From positions 1 to 8,511 of the forward strand of contig DASUZB010000031.1 of NCBI GenBank assembly GCA_036377075.1: a stretch of 8,511 nt of DNA, written 5' to 3'. Shown piece by piece: positions 5,724-8,511 of this stretch. The notes under the pieces are model-generated. The model worked only from the letters and a program-made list of their open reading frames with translations, was not told the origin of the DNA and did not search any database. The position numbers and the translations under genes are program-made. Origin of the DNA: DASUZB01 sp036377075. Lineage in GTDB: Bacteria; Actinomycetota; CALGFH01. Within the stretch, counting starts at the first letter, position 1. The number at the start of each line of letters is the position of its first letter.

Positions 5724-5830
5724 GGTGCGGCCCTCAGCCGAGTTGTCCCGAATATTCATGAAGCTCTTTTCATCCTAAAGCTATCTTCACCCAGCGGCCT
5801 ATGTTAGAGAGATAATAGTATCTATCATTT
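5724..5830 (-). promoter_or_regulatory. AT-rich upstream region of the response regulator
   Basis: Within about 70 bp (5755-5830) the composition changes sharply from the very GC-rich surroundings to AT-rich, as expected of a promoter. On the plus strand AAGCTCTTTTCAT (5761-5773) and AAGCTATCTTCAC (5778-5790) match at 10 of 13 positions and are spaced 17 bp apart; a direct repeat of this kind is how OmpR-family regulators usually bind. AGATA-ATAG-TATCT (5810-5823) is a 5-bp inverted repeat. On the minus strand TAACAT (5806-5801) or TAGGAT (5777-5772) could be -10 boxes; on the plus strand GATAAT (5811-5816) or TAGTAT (5816-5821) could serve the rightward ORF. No -35 box is convincing. Confidence 0.45.
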
Positions 5831-5869
5831 CCCCGAGGAAAGCCGGCGAGTTTCGGAAGGAGGGCGGCC

Positions 5870-6091
5870 ATGCGCCATCCTCCGAGCCGGCCTTCGGCGC
5901 CGACGGCGAGGGCTCGGTCTGGCGCGCACCTTGGACGAACTGGGGGGCTGGCTGCCTGCGGCCAGCGCCACCGGGCACTCCCCGCCCTGGTGGGCGCGCT
6001 GCCGCCGGGCCCGAGCCCGACCGGGCCGGCGGCGCCCACCGCCGCCCCCCGGTTCGTCCAACCGTGGCCCTCCCCGCCGGCGTGGCACTGA
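5870..6091 (+). CDS. uncertain short ORF, possibly decayed gene
   Basis: The ATG at 5870 follows a strong AAGGAGG (5856-5862) with 7-nt spacing and opens a 73-codon frame ending in TGA. A hairpin lies 41 nt after the stop. The predicted peptide is dominated by Pro, Ala and Arg, has no signal peptide or recognisable domain, and I do not recognise it. Protein-like, GC3-rich stretches occur in other frames of the same DNA: frame 5881 gives EPAFGADGEGSVW, frame 5913 gives LARTLDELGGWLPAASATG, and the 3' third of the annotated frame (GPAAPTAAPRFVQPW) is again GC3-rich. This fits a small gene broken by frameshifts, but in such GC-rich DNA it may be chance. The AT-rich block upstream could promote it. 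Confidence 0.3.
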   Translation: MRHPPSRPSAPTARARSGAHLGRTGGLAACGQRHRALPALVGALPPGPSPTGPAAPTAAPRFVQPWPSPPAWH

Positions 6092-6206
6092 GCCTGCCGC
6101 CGCCGCAGTTTCGGGCGGGCGGGCAGACCGGCTCCTGAGCGGCCGCCACGTGGGGGGTGGCCGCTCAGGATGTCCGGCCGCTGGCCGGGTAGGCGGCGCA
6201 TCGGGT
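6092..6206. other. non-coding stretch before GNAT remnant
   Basis: Between the end of the uncertain short ORF and the first ATG of the GNAT fragment I see no gene. The stretch holds the terminator-like hairpin at 6133-6170 and G-rich runs (GGGCGGGCGGG around 6114-6123). The reading frame of the GNAT remnant is formally open further left, but the residues there are Arg/Pro-rich and not acetyltransferase-like. Confidence 0.4.
6133..6170 (+). terminator. terminator-like hairpin
   Basis: TCCTGAGCGGCC (6133-6144) and GGCCGCTCAGGA (6159-6170) form a perfect 12-bp stem with a 14-nt G-rich loop, 41 nt after the stop of the short ORF at 5870-6091. No T-run follows, as is common in high-GC genomes. 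It would stop rightward transcription before the GNAT remnant, or leftward transcription coming from the methyltransferase operon towards the regulator gene. Confidence 0.5.
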
Positions 6207-6458
6207 ATGAACGCGAGGCGATGCCGAGCGACCAACCCTCCCTTGCGGACCTGGGAGCTCGCCGTCGAGGTCGACGAGGCCGCGCGCGGCCGTGGCCTCG
6301 GCCGCGCGCTGGTCTCCGCCGCCCGCCACCTCGTCCCCGACGGTGCCCTCCTGTGGGCCCAGGTCGCTCCCGGCAACGCCGCCTCGGTGCGGGCCATCCT
6401 CGCCGCCGGCTTCGCCCCCGTCGGCGCCGAGGCGCTGCTGGTCCCGGCCGGCGGCTAG
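6207..6458 (+). pseudogene. GNAT N-acetyltransferase, C-terminal remnant
   Basis: From the first ATG the frame gives 83 residues. From about residue 14 it is clearly a Gcn5-related acetyltransferase: a strand (TWELAVEVDEAA), the acetyl-CoA pyrophosphate-binding motif A (ARGRGLGRALV), helix 3, then the strand and helix of motif B (WAQVAPGNAASVRAILAAGF) and a closing strand (APVGAEALLV). Family members need about 130 to 200 or more residues. The N-terminal strands and helices that build the substrate site are missing, and upstream DNA contains a hairpin instead. No ribosome binding site precedes the ATG. The end is intact and its stop TAG shares the tetranucleotide CTAG with the stop of the convergent methyltransferase. 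I regard it as a truncated, probably non-functional remnant. Confidence 0.68.
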
Positions 6459-7120
6459 CGGGGATGCGGGTCGGCCGGGCGGCGGGCGACGCCGAGGACG
6501 TGCGGGGAGTTCGGCGACGGCAGCCGGGTGTCGGGGAAGCGCAGGCGCCGGCAGGAGTCGAGCTCGAAGCCGGCGGCGGTGACCGTGCCGACGGTGTCGC
6601 GGCTGGTGTGGCAGCCGCCCGCCAGCAGCGGCCAGACGAGGTCGGCCACGCGCTGGACCCGGGCGAGCATGCCGCCCTCGGCCCTGACGTGCTCGAAGAA
6701 GCGCAGCTCCCCGCCGGGGCGGATCACCCGGTGCAGCTCCGACAGGGCGCGCGGCTGGTCGTACACCGAGCACAGCACCAGCGACGCGACCCCGGCGTCG
6801 AAGGCCGCGTCCGCGGCGGGCAGCTCCTCGGCGGTGCCGTCCACCACCTGGATCGGGACGCCGACCTCGGCCGCCGCCGCGACCGCCAGCTCACGCAGGT
6901 ACGGCTCCGGCTCCACCGCGACGACCTCGGCGACCGTCGCCGGGTAGTGGCGGAAGTTCAGCCCGTTGCCGGCGCCGATCTCGACCACCCGGCCGGACAG
7001 CCCGGCGAGCAGCTCCTCGCGGTACCCGGCGACGCCGGGCTCCATCGTCTCGCTGAGCCGGGCGAAGCAGCGGGCGAACCGGGGATGGTGGACCGGTCCG
7101 CGGCGACCGCGCGCGAGCAT
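6455..7120 (-). CDS. class I SAM-dependent methyltransferase
   Basis: The product is a 221-residue Rossmann-fold methyltransferase of the Methyltransf_11/UbiE-like group. Motif I VVEIGAGNGLNF (45-56) binds S-adenosylmethionine. The acidic residue ending strand 2 (Glu70 in VAVEPEP) should hold the ribose hydroxyls. DGTAEELP (94-101) is motif II, ASLVLCSV (112-119) is strand 4, and VIRPGGELRFFEHV (132-145) is the post-motif III region. The closest general resemblance is to METTL7-like small methyltransferases, whose substrates are poorly predicted by sequence. The ATG at 7120 follows GGAGG (7130-7126) by five nt; a GTG at 7126 lies inside that site and is less likely. It starts 18 bp after the pentapeptide-repeat gene, so the two probably share a transcript. 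Its stop overlaps the stop of the convergent GNAT remnant. Confidence 0.9.
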   Translation of the reverse strand: MLARGRRGPVHHPRFARCFARLSETMEPGVAGYREELLAGLSGRVVEIGAGNGLNFRHYPATVAEVVAVEPEPYLRELAVAAAAEVGVPIQVVDGTAEELPAADAAFDAGVASLVLCSVYDQPRALSELHRVIRPGGELRFFEHVRAEGGMLARVQRVADLVWPLLAGGCHTSRDTVGTVTAAGFELDSCRRLRFPDTRLPSPNSPHVLGVARRPADPHPR

Positions 7121-7138
7121 ACGCACCTCCGTCTGGCG

Positions 7139-8239
7139 TCAGTCCGGCTCGGTGGCGCCGATCGCCTCCACCGGTCCCTCCAGCGTCCCCGCGGCGGCGC
7201 CCTGGTCACCCCGGCGCGTGGCGGTGGCCGGTCCGAACCCGCCCGGCCACCTGGTCGCCTCGTCGGCCCGGACGTCGCCGAGGTCGGCGTGCTCCAACTG
7301 CGCCCCGCGCAGGTCGGCGCCGCGCAGGTCGGCGCCGCGCAGCCGCGCCCGCCGCAGGTCGGCCTGGCGCAGGTCCGCGTTGCGCAGGCTGGCGGCGGAG
7401 AGGTCGGCGGCCGTCAGGTCGGCGTCGCGCAGGTTGGCCTCGTCGAGGTAGGCGTGGCGCAGGCTCGCGCGCGCCAGGTGCGCCTCGTTCAGGTTGGCCA
7501 GCCGCAGGTCGGTGTCCTCCAGGTCGCTGTCCTCCAGGTGGACCTGCCGCATCCACGCGTCGGCCAGGTTGGAGTGGCGCATGCGGATCCCCGACAGCTT
7601 CGCCCGCGTCAGCCGCGTGCGCCGCAGGTCCACCGTGCCGAGGTCGACGCGCTCCTCGTCGCGCCCGCGCGGGCGGCGGCTGAGCACCAGCATGGCCGCC
7701 TGCACGTCCGGGGCGCGGTCGCGCAGCCAGTGGAGGTGCCGGTCGACCGTCGGGGTCGGGTGCGGCTCCGGGCTCTGCGGCGCGCCCTGCGGGTAGGACG
7801 CGTGCCCGTGGACGAAGGCGACCAGGATCTCGGTGATGGTCGCCCGGTCCATCTCGGAGTTCTTGGCGATCCGCTCCATGGCGTAGATGCCGCCGAGCCG
7901 CACGTCCGCCGTGTCGCTGCCGAGGTGGTCGATCGCCCTGGTGAAGCGCTCGGTGATCTGACCCTCGCGGCTGACCTGGACCTGCCGCCAGGTCGCCACC
8001 ACGCCGGCGACCAGCAGCAACCCGCCGAGTCCCTGCAACAGCAGCTGGCGGGTGTCGCTCTGCAGGTGCAACTGGGCCTGCTGCAGCTCGACGCGCCGGT
8101 CCGCGCTCGTCACGCCCGCCAGGTCCTCCGCCGACAGCGGCGGGTACAGCAGCCGCGGGAACACCAGGATGCAGGCAAGCAGCAGCGCCACCAGCCCGGC
8201 GACGCTCCCAGCGACGAGCCAGGTCACCGACCGCCGCAC
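7139..8239 (-). CDS. pentapeptide-repeat membrane protein
   Basis: The product has 366 residues. There are two hydrophobic segments at about 6-27 and 66-83, separated by a Gln-rich, probably coiled-coil, extracytoplasmic or linker stretch. A conserved-looking region follows (about 90-145), including ITERFTRAIDHLGSD and GGIYAMERIAKNS, which is common in actinobacterial pentapeptide-repeat membrane proteins. Residues 196-320 form about 25 pentapeptides of the A-(D/N)-L-x-x type with Leu (or Met at 220 and 230) at every fifth position, which should fold as a right-handed quadrilateral beta-helix on the cytoplasmic side. The tail is disordered. GTG at 8239 is chosen because AAGGAGG (8253-8247) lies seven nt upstream; the next in-frame start at 8323 would add 28 Arg/Gly-rich residues. 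Function is unknown; the family includes gyrase-protecting and scaffold proteins. The methyltransferase follows in the same operon. Confidence 0.9.
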   Translation of the reverse strand: MRRSVTWLVAGSVAGLVALLLACILVFPRLLYPPLSAEDLAGVTSADRRVELQQAQLHLQSDTRQLLLQGLGGLLLVAGVVATWRQVQVSREGQITERFTRAIDHLGSDTADVRLGGIYAMERIAKNSEMDRATITEILVAFVHGHASYPQGAPQSPEPHPTPTVDRHLHWLRDRAPDVQAAMLVLSRRPRGRDEERVDLGTVDLRRTRLTRAKLSGIRMRHSNLADAWMRQVHLEDSDLEDTDLRLANLNEAHLARASLRHAYLDEANLRDADLTAADLSAASLRNADLRQADLRRARLRGADLRGADLRGAQLEHADLGDVRADEATRWPGGFGPATATRRGDQGAAAGTLEGPVEAIGATEPD

Positions 8240-8406
8240 CGCGCCGCCTCCTTGCCCACTCGCCGTCCCATCAGGGCGCGCCGCGCTCCCGGCTCGTCGC
8301 GCCACCCGGGGCGGCACGGCCACCGCCGCCGCCTTCCTACCGTCGAAGCCGCCCCGCTGGCAACTCCGAGACCAACCTCGTCGGCTGGCTCGGGCATCAT
8401 GGGGGC
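8240..8406. promoter_or_regulatory. divergent promoter region, boxes not resolved
   Basis: This 167-bp gap separates the minus-strand pentapeptide-repeat gene from the plus-strand LtrA-like gene and must hold the promoters of both. The only element I can point to is the AAGGAGG ribosome binding site (8247-8253, minus strand). No convincing -35/-10 pair, operator or hairpin was identified. Confidence 0.35.
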
Positions 8407-8511
8407 GTGCATCCAGGACGGCAGGGACCAGGCACCGAGCAAGGGCCGGAGACCACGGCGGAGGAGGAGGTCCGGGTCTCCACCATCGAGCTCTTCTTCG
8501 ACCTGGTCTTC
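8407..8511 (+). CDS. ltrA: LtrA-family membrane protein, N-terminal fragment
   Basis: From GTG at 8407 the frame runs off the window edge after 35 codons. After a short polar, Glu-rich leader it reads VSTIELFFDLVF, the signature opening of the first membrane helix of the bacterial low-temperature-requirement A (LtrA) family, polytopic membrane proteins of uncertain biochemical role. GGGGGC directly before the GTG is a weak ribosome binding site. An ATG at 8399 is in another frame. The gene is divergent from the pentapeptide-repeat gene. The symbol rests on family recognition from only 12 diagnostic residues. Confidence 0.75.
   Translation, partial: MHPGRQGPGTEQGPETTAEEEVRVSTIELFFDLVF

Noticed and set aside
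5761..5792. PHO box upstream of the regulator
   Set aside because: TTCATCC and TTCACCC cores are present, but spaced 17 bp instead of the 11-bp units of known actinobacterial PHO boxes.
4119..5807. Plus-strand 562-codon open frame over the kinase and regulator
   Set aside because: It is a shifted frame of the kinase followed by the antisense of the regulator; composition is Arg/Ala/Gly-rich with no motifs.
5831..5870. GAGGAAAG-C-CGG at 5835, resembling the start of RNase P RNA or part of a cobalamin riboswitch core
   Set aside because: The downstream conserved blocks of RNase P RNA (GGTAAGAGC-like) and the other cobalamin riboswitch boxes are absent; the match is too short.
5931..6206. TTG-started frame continuous with the GNAT remnant, which could be its N-terminus
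   Set aside because: The sequence is Arg/Pro low-complexity, crosses a terminator-like hairpin, and lacks the strands and helices of a GNAT N-terminal half.

Overview
The window is very GC-rich, uses G or C at most third codon positions, has strong GGAGG-type ribosome binding sites and carries actinobacterial-style genes (LtrA, a pentapeptide-repeat membrane protein, VapBC). It most likely comes from an actinomycete-like Actinomycetota chromosome. No mobile element, rRNA, tRNA or CRISPR array is visible, and the species cannot be named from this sequence alone.

Layout, left to right. (1) The C-terminal end of an alpha/beta hydrolase (+) converges on a nitroreductase (-). (2) A compact VapBC-type toxin-antitoxin pair (-) follows: a ribbon-helix-helix antitoxin with a perfect inverted-repeat operator directly before its start codon, then a PIN-domain toxin whose only well-placed start codon is GTA. 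(3) The centre (about 1.7 to 5.7 kb) holds a secreted subtilisin-family protease with a tryptophan-pentad tail, a polytopic-membrane sensor histidine kinase directly after it on the same strand, and an OmpR-family response regulator on the opposite strand. The regulator overlaps the kinase tail-to-tail by 40 bp. A 13-bp perfect hairpin sits between protease and kinase, and the kinase has no canonical start codon in its own frame there. (4) About 5.72 to 6.46 kb is an AT-rich regulator promoter, then a poorly coding stretch with one short uncertain ORF, a terminator-like hairpin and an N-terminally truncated GNAT acetyltransferase remnant. (5) A minus-strand pair, probably one transcript, encodes a pentapeptide-repeat membrane protein and a class I methyltransferase. 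(6) The right edge is the start of a divergent LtrA-family membrane protein gene.

The kinase and regulator are the obvious candidates for a cognate pair, and the protease is the likely functional partner or output of that pair (an inference from gene order). The most unusual item is the protease tail: 23 near-perfect five-residue units with tryptophan in register in 19 of them, five of which contain an identical VKHW core encoded by the same 12 bases. The start-codon anomalies of the PIN toxin and the kinase are the next most useful points to check.
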